Source: Sulfitobacter sp. S190 (GTDB lineage Bacteria; Pseudomonadota; Alphaproteobacteria; Rhodobacterales; Rhodobacteraceae). Taken from it: a stretch of DNA of 64,000 nt. The notes beneath the pieces were generated by a model that did not search any database, had not been told where the DNA came from, and worked only from the letters and a program-made list of their open reading frames with translations. Numbering within the stretch: position 1 is the first letter of the stretch; each line of letters opens with the position of its first letter. Where the stretch lies: assembly GCF_025141935.1 (NCBI RefSeq), contig NZ_CP081120.1:2666001-2730000 (forward strand), written 5' to 3'. The position numbers and the translations under genes were made by a program. Below are positions 1-8,942 of this stretch, piece by piece.

Positions 1-382
1 GGGCTCCGATGTGGTCTATGCCGCCGCGGGCGGCACCGGCGTGGGCGTTCTGCAAACCGCGGCCGACGAAGACATCCTGTCGATCGGTGTGGACAGCAAC
101 CAGAACTACCTGCACCCCGGCAAGGTTCTGACCTCCATGCTCAAGCGTGTCGACAACGCTGTGTATCAGGCGTTCACCGATGGCACCGACATGGAAACCG
201 GTTTCAACGTGATGGGCATCGCCAACGGTGGCGTCGGTTATGCGATCGACGACAACAACGCGCCACTGGTCTCGGACGAGATGCAGGCAGCCGTTGATGA
301 CGCCGCGGCGAAAATCTCTTCCGGTGAACTGCAGGTCCACGACTACATGTCCGACGACAGCTGCCCGGCGCTGAGCTTTTAA
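1..382 (+). CDS. BMP-family ABC transporter substrate-binding protein (3' part)
   Basis: This is the C-terminal part of a periplasmic binding protein; the reading frame is already open at base 2, so the gene starts upstream of the window. The visible part reads GSDVVYAAAGGTGVGVLQ followed by IGVDSNQNY, the pattern of the second lobe of BMP/PnrA-type lipoproteins, which bind purine nucleosides in characterised members. It is followed by a strong terminator and then by the ATPase and permease genes of the same transporter, so it very likely supplies their ligand-binding subunit. The terminator would let the binding protein be expressed above the membrane components. The exact ligand cannot be read from this fragment. 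Confidence 0.85.
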   Translation, partial: GSDVVYAAAGGTGVGVLQTAADEDILSIGVDSNQNYLHPGKVLTSMLKRVDNAVYQAFTDGTDMETGFNVMGIANGGVGYAIDDNNAPLVSDEMQAAVDDAAAKISSGELQVHDYMSDDSCPALSF

Positions 383-399
383 CCAAACGGTCAAAGAAT

Positions 400-438
400 A
401 AAGGGGGGCTGCGTTGACATTCAGCGCAGCCCCTTTTC
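400..438 (+). terminator. Rho-independent terminator after the BMP binding-protein gene
   Basis: A 9-bp GC-rich stem (GGGGCTGCG at 405-413 pairing with CGCAGCCCC at 425-433) closes an 11-base loop. It is preceded by AAA and followed by TTTT. It begins 18 bases after the stop codon. The ABC ATPase gene follows 100 bases later, so it may be a partial terminator that sets subunit stoichiometry. Confidence 0.85.
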
Positions 439-537
439 TATAGTCGTCTTTACTTTGCCACTCGCTGCGCTGACAGCCCCTCAAAAGGACCCGGTCATGC
501 TCCATTTGCGCCCATTCGTATCGACAGGTAGCCACCC

Positions 538-2133
538 ATGACCATCGCTCCCGCCATTGAATTGAAAGGGATTTCCAAGGCCTTCGGCCCCGTTCAGGCG
601 AACAAGGACATCTCGATCCGGGTCATGCCGGGAACCATCCACGGCATTATCGGCGAAAACGGCGCGGGAAAATCCACGCTCATGTCGATTCTCTACGGCT
701 TTTACAAAGCGGACGCGGGCGAGATTTACATCAGCGGCCAGCGCGCCAACATCACCGACAGCCAGGCGGCCATCGCGGCGGGCATCGGCATGGTGTTCCA
801 GCATTTCAAACTGGTCGAAAATTTCACGGTTCTCGAAAACATCATTCTGGGCGCCGAAGACGGAAAATTCCTCAAACCCTCCATCGCCAATGCACGGCGC
901 ACGCTGGTCGAACTTGCCGATGACTACGGGCTGAACGTCGATCCCGACGCGCTCATCTCGGACATCGGTGTCGGCATGCAGCAGCGTGTCGAGATCCTCA
1001 AGGCGCTCTACCGGCAGGCCGATATCCTGATTCTAGACGAGCCCACCGGCGTGTTGACCCCCGCCGAGGCCGATCAGCTTTTCCGCATTCTTGGCCGTTT
1101 GCGCGAAGAAGGCAAAACCATCATCCTCATCACCCACAAACTGCGCGAAATCATGGACATCACCGATACCGTGTCGGTCATGCGGCGCGGCGAAATGACG
1201 GCAACGGTGAAAACAACCGACACCTCTCCGGCAGAGCTGGCAGAGTTGATGGTGGGCCGCAAGGTGCTGCTGCGGGTGGACAAGACACCCGCAACGCCGG
1301 GCAAGGTCATCCTCGACGTGCAAAACCTGCGCGTGGTGGACGACAGCGGCGTTGAGCGTTTGCGCGGCATTGATCTGCAGGTACGGGCGGGCGAAGTGCT
1401 CGGTCTGGCCGGCGTGGCAGGCAACGGGCAGTCGGAACTGCTTGAAGTGCTGGGCGGCTACGCAGACGGCACCGGCAAAATCACCATGAACGGCACTGAA
1501 ATCGATCTGAGCGGCAAGCACTCCGACGGCCAGTCCCGCCGCGCCCGTGGCATCGCGCACGTGCCCGAGGACCGTCAGCGCGAAGGCCTCATCATGGACT
1601 TTCAGGCGTGGGAAAATACCGCCTTCGGCTATCACCACGACCCCGCCTACCGCAAAGGCGTGCTGATGGACAACGCCGCGATCAAGGCCGACACCGAGGC
1701 CAAGATGGAACGCTTTGACGTGCGCCCGCCCGATCCGAAACTCGCGGCCAAGAATTTCTCGGGCGGCAACCAACAGAAAATCGTGCTCGCCCGCGAAATC
1801 GAGCGGAACCCCGATCTGCTGCTCATCGGACAACCCACCCGCGGTGTCGACATCGGCGCCATCGAATTCATCCACCAGCAAATCATCGCCCTGCGCGACA
1901 AGGGCAAGGCGATCCTGCTGGTCAGTGTGGAACTCGACGAGATCATGGCGCTGAGCGACCGGATCGCGGTGATGTTCGACGGCCAGATCATGGGCGAACG
2001 CACCCCCGCCGAAACGGACGAAAAAGAACTCGGTCTGCTGATGGCGGGCATCACCGATACCAACACACCGCACGGCATCGACGAGGTTCAGGAAAACCTC
2101 GGGCATGTGCACGCCGCCGAAAAGGGGATCTGA
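538..2133 (+). CDS. ABC transporter ATP-binding protein, nucleoside/BMP type, two ATPase domains
   Basis: Cytoplasmic ATPase of 531 aa with two fused ABC domains, as in nucleoside and sugar importers of the BmpA/NupO class. Domain 1 has Walker A GENGAGKST near residue 40 and Walker B LILDEPTG near 170, with the relaxed signature SDIGVGMQQRVEI. Domain 2 has a degenerate Walker A (GVAGNGQSE) but a full signature FSGGNQQKIVLAREI and LLIGQPTRGVD, the usual asymmetry in this family. The next gene starts four bases after its stop, so it forms one operon with two permeases. Nucleoside or purine uptake is inferred from the family and from the BMP protein upstream. Confidence 0.92.
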   Translation: MTIAPAIELKGISKAFGPVQANKDISIRVMPGTIHGIIGENGAGKSTLMSILYGFYKADAGEIYISGQRANITDSQAAIAAGIGMVFQHFKLVENFTVLENIILGAEDGKFLKPSIANARRTLVELADDYGLNVDPDALISDIGVGMQQRVEILKALYRQADILILDEPTGVLTPAEADQLFRILGRLREEGKTIILITHKLREIMDITDTVSVMRRGEMTATVKTTDTSPAELAELMVGRKVLLRVDKTPATPGKVILDVQNLRVVDDSGVERLRGIDLQVRAGEVLGLAGVAGNGQSELLEVLGGYADGTGKITMNGTEIDLSGKHSDGQSRRARGIAHVPEDRQREGLIMDFQAWENTAFGYHHDPAYRKGVLMDNAAIKADTEAKMERFDVRPPDPKLAAKNFSGGNQQKIVLAREIERNPDLLLIGQPTRGVDIGAIEFIHQQIIALRDKGKAILLVSVELDEIMALSDRIAVMFDGQIMGERTPAETDEKELGLLMAGITDTNTPHGIDEVQENLGHVHAAEKGI

Positions 2134-2136
2134 GCC

Positions 2137-3243
2137 ATGGACGTGATGCCAAAATGGGCCGAAATCATTCTCGTGCCGCTCATCTCGCTGTTGCTGGCCG
2201 CGATCCTGTCGGCGCTGGTGATCCTTGCCATCGGCGAAGATCCTGTCGCCGCCGTTAAACTCATGGTCACCGGCGCGCTCGGGTCAACCTATGGCTGGGG
2301 CTACACGCTCTACTATGCCACCAATTTCATGTTTACCGGACTGGCGGTTTCCATCGCGTTCCACGCGCGGCTTTTCAACATCGGCGGCGAAGGCCAGGCG
2401 ATGCTGGGGGGATTGGGCGTGGCGCTGGCGTGCCTGTTTATCCCGTGGCCACACTGGACGCTTGCGTTGCTGGGTGCGGCCGTGGCGGGGGGGCTTTTCG
2501 GTGCGACATGGGCCGCCATCCCCGCCTATCTGCAGGCCAAGCGGGGCAGCCATATCGTCATCACCACCATCATGTTCAACTTCATCGCTGCGGCGGTTCT
2601 GAACTACGTGCTGGTCAACCTGCTGCGGCCTGCGGGCTCCATGGATCCGGCCACGCGGCGCTTTGACGAAGTCACGCATCTGCCGACCCTGCACGAAATC
2701 CTTGCCCCCTTCGGGATCGAGTTTTCAAAGGCCGCGCCCGCCAACATCACCCTCCTGCTGGCAATCGCGGCCTGTGTGTTTCTGTGGCTGCTGATCTGGC
2801 GCACGCGTCTGGGCTACGAAATCCGGTCTTTCGGCAATTCGGAATCCGCGGCCCGCTACGCCGGTATGCCGCCGGTGCGCATCATCATGGTGACGATGCT
2901 GATCTCGGGCGCGCTGGCGGGCATGATGGCCACGAACAACGTCATGGGAGAGGCCGAACGGCTGGTGCTGAACTCCGTCGAAGGCGCGGGCTTTATCGGG
3001 ATCGCGGTGGCACTGATGGGGCGGTCGCATCCCTTCGGCGTGTTCCTCGCCGCGATCCTTTTCGGGTTCCTTTATCAGGGCGGCGCCGAACTGGCGCTCT
3101 GGACGACAATTCCGCGCGAATTGATCGTGGTCATTCAGGCGCTGGTGATCCTGTTTACCGGCGCGCTCGACAACATGGTGCGCATGCCGCTGGAACGGGT
3201 GTTCCTGGCGCTGCAAACCTCTGCCAAACGCAAGGAGGGCTGA
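2137..3243 (+). CDS. ABC transporter permease, nucleoside type (NupP-like)
   Basis: Inner-membrane permease of 368 aa with about ten hydrophobic segments. It has the family stretches FNIGGEGQAMLGGL and RSFGNSESAARYAGM; the second is the cytoplasmic coupling region that contacts the ATPase. The start follows an AAAGGGGA ribosome site. It sits between the ATPase gene and a second permease with three-base gaps, so the channel is probably a heterodimer of the two permeases. The family (BPD_transp_2) also includes sugar transporters, but the long permease first in order and the BMP partner favour nucleosides. Confidence 0.92.
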   Translation: MDVMPKWAEIILVPLISLLLAAILSALVILAIGEDPVAAVKLMVTGALGSTYGWGYTLYYATNFMFTGLAVSIAFHARLFNIGGEGQAMLGGLGVALACLFIPWPHWTLALLGAAVAGGLFGATWAAIPAYLQAKRGSHIVITTIMFNFIAAAVLNYVLVNLLRPAGSMDPATRRFDEVTHLPTLHEILAPFGIEFSKAAPANITLLLAIAACVFLWLLIWRTRLGYEIRSFGNSESAARYAGMPPVRIIMVTMLISGALAGMMATNNVMGEAERLVLNSVEGAGFIGIAVALMGRSHPFGVFLAAILFGFLYQGGAELALWTTIPRELIVVIQALVILFTGALDNMVRMPLERVFLALQTSAKRKEG

Positions 3244-3246
3244 GCC

Positions 3247-4218
3247 ATGGACGCCTATCTCACGCTGATCCAGCTGCTGGATTCCACCGTCCGCCTTGCC
3301 ACCCCCCTGCTGCTGGCCTGCCTTGCGGGTCTCTACTCCGAACGCGCCGGCATTTTCGACATCGGGCTGGAGGGCAAGATGCTGGCCGCCGCCTTCTTCT
3401 CGGCGGCACTCGCGGCGCTGACGGGCTCTGTTTGGGTCGGTCTGCTGGCGGGCATCGGCGCGTCCATGGTGCTCAGCGCGATCCACGGGGTCGCCTCGAT
3501 CACCTTCCGCGGCAACCAGCTGATCTCGGGCGTTGCCATCAACTTTCTGGCCGCAGGTATGACCGTTCTGGTGGCGCAAGCGTGGTTTCGGCAAGGCGGG
3601 CGCACCCCGTCGCTGATCGGCAATGGCCGGTTCGAGCCGATCACCCTGCCCTTCGCCGAACAACTGCGCGACGTGCCTGTTTTCGGCCCGTTCTACCACG
3701 AGCTTCTGTCGGGCCATTCCATTCTGGTCTATATGGCCTTTGCCGCGGTCCCGCTCACTTGGTGGCTGCTTTACCGGACCCGTTTTGGTCTGCGCCTGCG
3801 GGCCGTAGGTGAAAACCCCGCCGCCGTCGACACCGCGGGCGTGTCCGTGGTGGGTCTGCGCTTCGCCGCCGTGGCGATCTGCGGCGTGTTGTGTGGCATT
3901 GCCGGGGCCTATCTGTCGACCGCGTTGCAGGCCGGTTTCGTCAAGGACATGGCCGCAGGGCGCGGCTTTATCGCGCTGGCCGCGCTGATCTTCGCCAAAT
4001 GGCGGCCGTGGCACGCGCTGGGTGCGACATTGCTGTTCGGTCTGTTTGGCGCCCTCGAAACACGGCCCGACGTGATCGAGGCGGTCATCGGAATGAAAGT
4101 CCAGAGCCAGCTGCTCGGGGCCCTGCCCTACGTCATGACGGTCATCATCCTGGCGGGCTTCGTCGGCACGGCCACACCGCCACGGGCGGGCGGCGAACCC
4201 TATGTCAAGGAACGCTGA
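3247..4218 (+). CDS. ABC transporter permease, nucleoside type (NupQ-like)
   Basis: Second inner-membrane permease, 323 aa, about eight to nine hydrophobic segments. Family landmarks are ERAGIFDIGLEGKMLAAAF near residue 32 and the coupling segment LRAVGENPAAVDTAGVS near 180. A near-perfect ribosome site (AAGGAGG) lies just before the preceding stop codon. It closes the transporter operon. With the previous permease it would form the translocation pore for a nucleoside or other purine-like ligand; deoD, 12 kb away, would be a plausible downstream enzyme. Confidence 0.92.
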   Translation: MDAYLTLIQLLDSTVRLATPLLLACLAGLYSERAGIFDIGLEGKMLAAAFFSAALAALTGSVWVGLLAGIGASMVLSAIHGVASITFRGNQLISGVAINFLAAGMTVLVAQAWFRQGGRTPSLIGNGRFEPITLPFAEQLRDVPVFGPFYHELLSGHSILVYMAFAAVPLTWWLLYRTRFGLRLRAVGENPAAVDTAGVSVVGLRFAAVAICGVLCGIAGAYLSTALQAGFVKDMAAGRGFIALAALIFAKWRPWHALGATLLFGLFGALETRPDVIEAVIGMKVQSQLLGALPYVMTVIILAGFVGTATPPRAGGEPYVKER

Positions 4219-4311
4219 GAATAAGACCAGATCGGGCGAAAGTTTAAGTCCTCTGCCCCCCGACACAGCATCCACGATTGATTTTGGGGGCCGCGGGGCC
4301 TAGGGAAAGTC

Positions 4312-5226
4312 ATGCAGATCTATCTCCCCATCGCCGAAGTGTCGGTCAATGCGTTTCTCCTGTTGGGGTTGGGCGGCATTGTGGGCATCCTGTCGGGGAT
4401 GTTCGGGGTCGGTGGCGGCTTCCTGATGACGCCTCTGTTGTTCTTCATCGGCATTCCGCCCGCCGTGGCCGTGGCGACCGAAGCCAACCAGATCGTCGCG
4501 TCCTCCTTTTCCGGCGTGCTTGCACATCTCAAACGCAAAACGGTCGATTTGCGCATGGGAACGGTGCTGTTGATCGGCGGCCTGATCGGTGCGGCCTTGG
4601 GCGTGATGGTGTTCAACTATCTCAAGGCGCAGGGCCAGGTCGATCTGCTGGTCAAGCTTTGCTACGTGGTGTTTCTGGGCGTCATCGGCGGATTGATGTT
4701 CTTTGAATCCCTGCGTGCCATCCGCAACACCAAATCGGGCAAGGCGCCCAAGCGCAAGAAACACAACTGGATCCACGGCCTGCCGCTGAAAATGCGGTTC
4801 CGCGTGTCGGGGCTCTATATTTCGGTGATCCCGCCCCTGATCGTGGGGGTGGCCGTTGGCATTCTCGCCGCGATCATGGGGGTCGGCGGCGGCTTTATCA
4901 TGGTTCCGGCGATGATCTACCTGCTGGGCATGCCGACCAAGGTGGTTGTGGGCACATCCCTGTTCCAGATCATTTTCGTGACCGCCTTTACCACCATGCT
5001 GCACGCCACGACCAACTATACCGTCGACATCGTGCTGGCGGTGCTGCTGCTGGTCGGGGGCGTGATCGGCGCGCAGATCGGCACGCGCATCGGGGTCAAG
5101 ATGAAGGCCGAGCAGCTGCGCATCCTTCTGGCCATCATGGTCTTGGCGGTCTGTGGCAAACTGGGTCTGGAGTTGCTGTTGCAACCCGCCGAGCTCTACA
5201 CCCTTGGCGCGGCGGGGGGCCATTGA
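4312..5226 (+). CDS. TSUP-family transporter (sulfite exporter TauE/SafE)
   Basis: Membrane protein of 304 aa with two homologous halves, each beginning with a glycine-rich GxxxGxGGGFLMTP-type segment: GMFGVGGGFLMTP near residue 27 and AAIMGVGGGFIMVP near 187. This internal duplication is the hallmark of the TauE/SafE (TSUP) family, proposed exporters of sulfite or organosulfur anions. A ribosome site AGGGAAAG precedes the ATG. The stop overlaps the start of the TIGR02186 gene, a pairing I know from other alphaproteobacteria, which suggests joint function. The substrate is not determined. Confidence 0.88.
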   Translation: MQIYLPIAEVSVNAFLLLGLGGIVGILSGMFGVGGGFLMTPLLFFIGIPPAVAVATEANQIVASSFSGVLAHLKRKTVDLRMGTVLLIGGLIGAALGVMVFNYLKAQGQVDLLVKLCYVVFLGVIGGLMFFESLRAIRNTKSGKAPKRKKHNWIHGLPLKMRFRVSGLYISVIPPLIVGVAVGILAAIMGVGGGFIMVPAMIYLLGMPTKVVVGTSLFQIIFVTAFTTMLHATTNYTVDIVLAVLLLVGGVIGAQIGTRIGVKMKAEQLRILLAIMVLAVCGKLGLELLLQPAELYTLGAAGGH

Positions 5227-5990
5227 TGCGCCGTCTGCTTGCCGCCATCCTCTGCCTTTCGCTGGCGCACGTGGCCCACGCCGCCGAAGAAGTCGTGCTG
5301 GGGCTGAGCAACAACAAGGTATCGATCACCACCAATTTCGACGGCTCCGAGATCCTCGTGTTCGGGGCCGTCAAACGCGAAACCGCGATACCCGATGGCC
5401 CCCCCGTCGAAGTCATCGTGACCGTTGCAGGCCCGTCCGCCCCGGTTCTGGTGCGGCGCAAGGAAAAGCGTTTCGGCATTTGGGTCAACACGGACGCGAT
5501 CGAGGTGGACCGCGCGCCGAGCTTTTACGCCATCAGCACCAGCGGCCCCCTGCAAGACATCCTGACGCGCACCGAAGACCAGCGTCACAAGATCTCCATC
5601 CCGCAGGCGATCCGCTCTGTCGGGGCGCCCGCGTCAATCACCGACGCGGCCAGCTTTACCGAGGCGCTGATCCGCATCCGCATGAAGTCCGACCTCTACC
5701 AGCTCAACGAAGGAGACGTGACCATCGAGGAACAGACGCTCTTTCGCACCTCCGTCGCCCTGCCCGCGGCGCTGACCGAGGGCGGATACGACACGCGCAT
5801 CTTCCTGACCCGTGGCGGCGCGGTGGTGGCCGAATACGAAACCATCATCGACGTGCGCAAGGTGGGGCTGGAACGCTGGCTCTTTACGCTGTCGCGCGAA
5901 CAGGCGTTTCTCTACGGGCTGATGTCGCTGGCCATCGCCATTGCGGCGGGCTGGGGGGCTTCGGCGGCGTTCGGGCTGCTGCGCCGCTAA
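5226..5990 (+). CDS. TIGR02186 family protein, secreted with C-terminal membrane anchor
   Basis: 254-aa protein of unknown function. An N-terminal signal peptide (MRRLLAAILCLSLAHVAHA) is followed by a periplasmic domain, and one hydrophobic helix near the C terminus (LMSLAIAIAAGWGASAAFGLL) would anchor it with most of the chain outside. The ATG overlaps the TauE stop as TGATG, implying translational coupling; an in-frame TTG one codon earlier is less likely. It matches the TIGR02186 family found next to TSUP transporters and is probably an accessory of that transporter. The 3' end overlaps the convergent SDR gene by four bases. Confidence 0.82.
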   Translation: MRRLLAAILCLSLAHVAHAAEEVVLGLSNNKVSITTNFDGSEILVFGAVKRETAIPDGPPVEVIVTVAGPSAPVLVRRKEKRFGIWVNTDAIEVDRAPSFYAISTSGPLQDILTRTEDQRHKISIPQAIRSVGAPASITDAASFTEALIRIRMKSDLYQLNEGDVTIEEQTLFRTSVALPAALTEGGYDTRIFLTRGGAVVAEYETIIDVRKVGLERWLFTLSREQAFLYGLMSLAIAIAAGWGASAAFGLLRR

Positions 5991-6688
5991 CCGCGCCCGA
6001 TATAGGGCATCTTGGTCGCCATCACTGTCATGAACGGCACATTTGCTGACAGCGGCAGCCGCGCCATATGCAAAACCGATTGCGCTGCATGGGCGACGTC
6101 CATCGTATCCATCTGCGGATTGGCCGCTTTCAATCCCGCCACGATCTCGCTTTCGGCGTTGCCGATGTCGATCTGGCCTGCGGTGATATCATGGGGCCGC
6201 CCGTCGAGGATCAGCGATTTGGTCAATCCGGTGATGGCATGTTTGCTTACCGTATAGCACACGGAATTTTCCCGCGGGGTATGGGCCGAAATTGACCCGT
6301 TGTTGATGATGCGCCCGCCCCGTCCCGCCGTGCGCATCGCCGCGAAAGCCAGCCTTGCGGCGATGAACATACCGCCCACATTGACCTCCAGCACCCGCTG
6401 CCAGTCCGCCAGATCAACCGCATCAATCGCGGCGGACGGGCCGAACATGCCCGCATTGTTGAACAGAACGTCCAGCGCGCCGAACGCTTGAAACGCATCC
6501 TGCATCGCGGCGGCATCGGTCACATCGCACGGCAGCGGCACCGCGCCGTCATACCTGTCCGCCAGATCCTCCAGCCGCTCTGCCCGGCGCGCGATCAATC
6601 CCACACGCCAGCCTTCGTCCAGAAACGCCTCGGCGGTGGCGCGGCCGATGCCGCTGCTGGCCCCCGTGATCATGATTGCAGGCATCAC
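5987..6688 (-). CDS. SDR-family NAD(P)-dependent oxidoreductase
   Basis: Cytosolic short-chain dehydrogenase of 233 aa. The Rossmann dinucleotide motif TGASSGIG is at the N terminus, NNAG lies near residue 78 and the catalytic YxxxK (YTVSKHA) near residue 146, with a serine (NGSIS) before it. The RR after the second strand (IARRAERL) suggests NADP preference. The substrate cannot be inferred. Its start codon overlaps the stop of the upstream helicase gene (ATGA, 6685-6688), so both are probably on one transcript. Confidence 0.88.
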   Translation of the reverse strand: MMPAIMITGASSGIGRATAEAFLDEGWRVGLIARRAERLEDLADRYDGAVPLPCDVTDAAAMQDAFQAFGALDVLFNNAGMFGPSAAIDAVDLADWQRVLEVNVGGMFIAARLAFAAMRTAGRGGRIINNGSISAHTPRENSVCYTVSKHAITGLTKSLILDGRPHDITAGQIDIGNAESEIVAGLKAANPQMDTMDVAHAAQSVLHMARLPLSANVPFMTVMATKMPYIGRG

Positions 6689-8220
6689 TCTTCCTCCGCT
6701 TGCGCGTTCAGCGTCAGTGTGGGTGCCGCCGCCGCGCGCAGGTCATCGACCCGCAACGCTTCGCTGGGCTTGGCCAACCGGTTGCGCACCACCCAGATCA
6801 GACGCTCCTGCGCGCGGGTGATCGCGACATAGGCCAGTCTCTTCCACAACGGCTGACCCGCCTCCATCCGGCCCATGCGGGCGGCGGCAAACAGATCGGG
6901 CGCGAACACCTGCACGGTGTCCCACTGGCTGCCTTGGGCCTTGTGGATCGTCACCGCCGCGCCGTGCAGGAACGTGGCCCCCATACGGGCGGCAAAGGGG
7001 ATGAACGGCTCTTCCTCGTCGGGCTTTTCGATCTTCACGATGGACGCGGCACTCACCTGCGGGTCCTCCGCCCCCATCACGTGCAACCGACTGAACCCCG
7101 GTTTGCGCCCCGCGCCAAGATACACGACCTGTGCGCCCTTGATCAGACCGCGCGCCTCAAGGTCCAACCGCTTCTTGCGGTGCTTCAGCGGCAACTCGAT
7201 ACCGTCGCAGATCAGCGGCTCCCCCTCCAAAAGCGCATCTTCGGGGGCACCGTGGACATTGCGAAACGCATTGATCAGCCGGATGCGCGTGGCATTGCGC
7301 CAGACCAGAACCGGCGACCGCGCCATCAGATCCACTTCGACCCGCTGGCCCCAGACGACCCGCTCATCGCGCTTGGCCGCCTCTTCGATCATCCGCTCGA
7401 AATCCTCGAACCCCAACTGCGGATCGGCCAGCGCGTGCGCCAGATCAAGGATCGGGTTGTCCGCTTCCTGACGGAAAATACGATCCAGATGGATCACCCG
7501 CTTTTCGGGCAGCTTTTCGAACACCATGGTGCCGGACTGGCCCACGGGGGCCAACTGCGCCGGATCACCGAACAACAACAGCGTGGGGAAAATCTCTTTT
7601 AGGTCGTCGAACTGCTTGTCGTCCAGCATGCTGCTTTCGTCGACAAATCCGATATCGAGCGGCTCTTCACGGCGCTTCCATCCGGTGATGAAATCGCTGC
7701 CCCGCAACCCCGCCGCGGCCAGCGCACCGGGGATCGACTTGTTGGTCTCGTAAAACGCCTGCGCACGGTCCAGCGCCACATCGCTCAGCCCCTCGATTTC
7801 GGGGCGCTCGCCGTTGCCCGCCAGCCATTCGGCAATGCGCTCGTATTCCGGGTCATAGACCGGCGTGTACAGGATACGGTGGATCGTCGTCGCAGGCACC
7901 CCGCGCAGCCGCAACACGCTGGCCGCCTTGTTCGTCGGCGCAAGGATCGCCAGCGTGCGGCGGTCCTTTTTCTTGCGCGATTCGTAGTCACCCGACACGA
8001 TATCGACGCCCGCGCTTTCCAGCGCCTTGTACAATTCCGCCAGCAACAGCGTCTTGCCCGACCCCGCCTTGCCCGTCACGGCCATCACCTCCGATGTGGT
8101 GCCCTTGGGCGGCATCAGCAGGCTGTCGTCCAGATTTACGCCCGCACGTTGCAGCATCTGCGTCACCGCATCGAAGGCGGTCGCCTGATCATCGGAATAT
8201 GTCACGGAAGGAAGGGTCAT
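6685..8220 (-). CDS. ATP-dependent RecD/UvrD-like DNA helicase
   Basis: 511-aa superfamily-1 helicase. Walker A TGKAGSGKTLLLAEL is near residue 50, LAILAPTNKAASVLR is motif Ia, GFVDESSMLDDKQF is motif II with a DESS variant, LLLFGDPAQLAPVG is motif III, and the C-terminal VTIHKAQGSQWDTVQV with YVAITRAQERLIWV is the UvrD_C_2 region. It resembles short RecD-like enzymes lacking the N-terminal RecD domain. Its precise role in repair is unknown. The start codon lies within a strong inverted repeat (see the hairpin at 8202-8244). It is downstream of luxI on the same strand with a 42-base gap and overlaps the SDR gene. Confidence 0.88.
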   Translation of the reverse strand: MTLPSVTYSDDQATAFDAVTQMLQRAGVNLDDSLLMPPKGTTSEVMAVTGKAGSGKTLLLAELYKALESAGVDIVSGDYESRKKKDRRTLAILAPTNKAASVLRLRGVPATTIHRILYTPVYDPEYERIAEWLAGNGERPEIEGLSDVALDRAQAFYETNKSIPGALAAAGLRGSDFITGWKRREEPLDIGFVDESSMLDDKQFDDLKEIFPTLLLFGDPAQLAPVGQSGTMVFEKLPEKRVIHLDRIFRQEADNPILDLAHALADPQLGFEDFERMIEEAAKRDERVVWGQRVEVDLMARSPVLVWRNATRIRLINAFRNVHGAPEDALLEGEPLICDGIELPLKHRKKRLDLEARGLIKGAQVVYLGAGRKPGFSRLHVMGAEDPQVSAASIVKIEKPDEEEPFIPFAARMGATFLHGAAVTIHKAQGSQWDTVQVFAPDLFAAARMGRMEAGQPLWKRLAYVAITRAQERLIWVVRNRLAKPSEALRVDDLRAAAAPTLTLNAQAEEE

Positions 8221-8244
8221 GGCGCGACCCTAAGCCTTCCGTGA
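8202..8244 (-). promoter_or_regulatory. Hairpin enclosing the helicase start codon
   Basis: The outer arms TCACGGAAGG (8202-8211) and CCTTCCGTGA (8235-8244) are perfect 10-bp complements. The inner arms AGGGTC (8213-8218) and GACCCT (8226-8231) add six pairs around a seven-base loop. In the minus-strand mRNA the purine-rich ribosome-site region lies in one arm and codons 2-8 of the helicase in the other. There is no T-run on either side, so a terminator for luxI is less likely than control of helicase translation. Confidence 0.6.
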
Positions 8245-8262
8245 AACAGGGGCCAGAGCGGT

Positions 8263-8898
8263 CTAGGCGCTCGCGGCCAATTTCGCGGGATAGTCGCCGC
8301 CGAAGGCCCGCTCGAACCACATGCGCGACAACGCCGGATCAATCCCCGCGCGGGCCGCGACCTTGTGCTGGTCGTCAGGGTCGAATTCCCACAGACCGAC
8401 GCTGATCGCATCGCGGCCCTCACCTTGAGTGCCCAGAACCTCGGGCGACGATCCCACGCGGCTGTAGATCCGCACCATGCGGGCGTCGAACACGCCGACA
8501 AAATGGCGGACACCAAAGCCGTTCATGATTTCGCCACCGCCCAGCATCAGCGCTGCGGCCACATTCGGCCCCTGGCCGCGGGCCATGCAGAACCGCGTAC
8601 ACTCCCAAATGAGTGGACTGGTGATCGCGCCGCTCGTCAGATGGCTGAAGTGATCGTTAACCATAACCGGGCCGGTCGTGGGCAAGAAACGCATCGATCC
8701 GCCGTGGCGGCCCTCGGGCGTTTCCCAGATCACGTAAAGCGGGTTGAGGTCGTCGTATTCGTCGCGTTCATATCCACGCGCATCAACATTTACGTCCCAC
8801 CCAAGCCTGCTGGCAAACTGGTCCGCACGATCGCGGAACATGGTGTCTGCAAGGGTTGGAAAATTGGTTAACTGGTCTGCGTAAATATAACGAAGCAT
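8263..8898 (-). CDS. luxI: LuxI-type acyl-homoserine-lactone synthase
   Basis: 211-aa enzyme that makes an N-acyl-homoserine lactone from S-adenosylmethionine and an acyl carrier. The invariant residues of the family are present: R24, F28, W34, D46, D49, R70, E99 and R102 (in RDRADQF, DEYD, SMRFLPTTG and WECTRFC). A good ribosome site (AGGGGGA) precedes the ATG in the 106-base gap after luxR. That gap also contains a dyad that may be a LuxR-type site. The acyl chain length cannot be predicted here. It is the last gene of the unit small ORF-luxR-luxI, next to ccr. Confidence 0.95.
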   Translation of the reverse strand: MLRYIYADQLTNFPTLADTMFRDRADQFASRLGWDVNVDARGYERDEYDDLNPLYVIWETPEGRHGGSMRFLPTTGPVMVNDHFSHLTSGAITSPLIWECTRFCMARGQGPNVAAALMLGGGEIMNGFGVRHFVGVFDARMVRIYSRVGSSPEVLGTQGEGRDAISVGLWEFDPDDQHKVAARAGIDPALSRMWFERAFGGDYPAKLAASA

Positions 8899-8942
8899 AT
8901 ATGGGTCCCCCTAAAGTTTATCGAAATGATAAGCAGGAGAAC

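Noticed and set aside
481..804. 107-codon minus-strand frame before the ABC ATPase
   Set aside because: It overlaps the ATPase gene and has no ribosome site or recognisable domain.
538..2133. Apparently damaged ATPase motifs (weak signature in domain 1, weak Walker A in domain 2)
   Set aside because: This asymmetry is normal for double-domain ATPases of the nucleoside/sugar type, so it is not a sign of decay.
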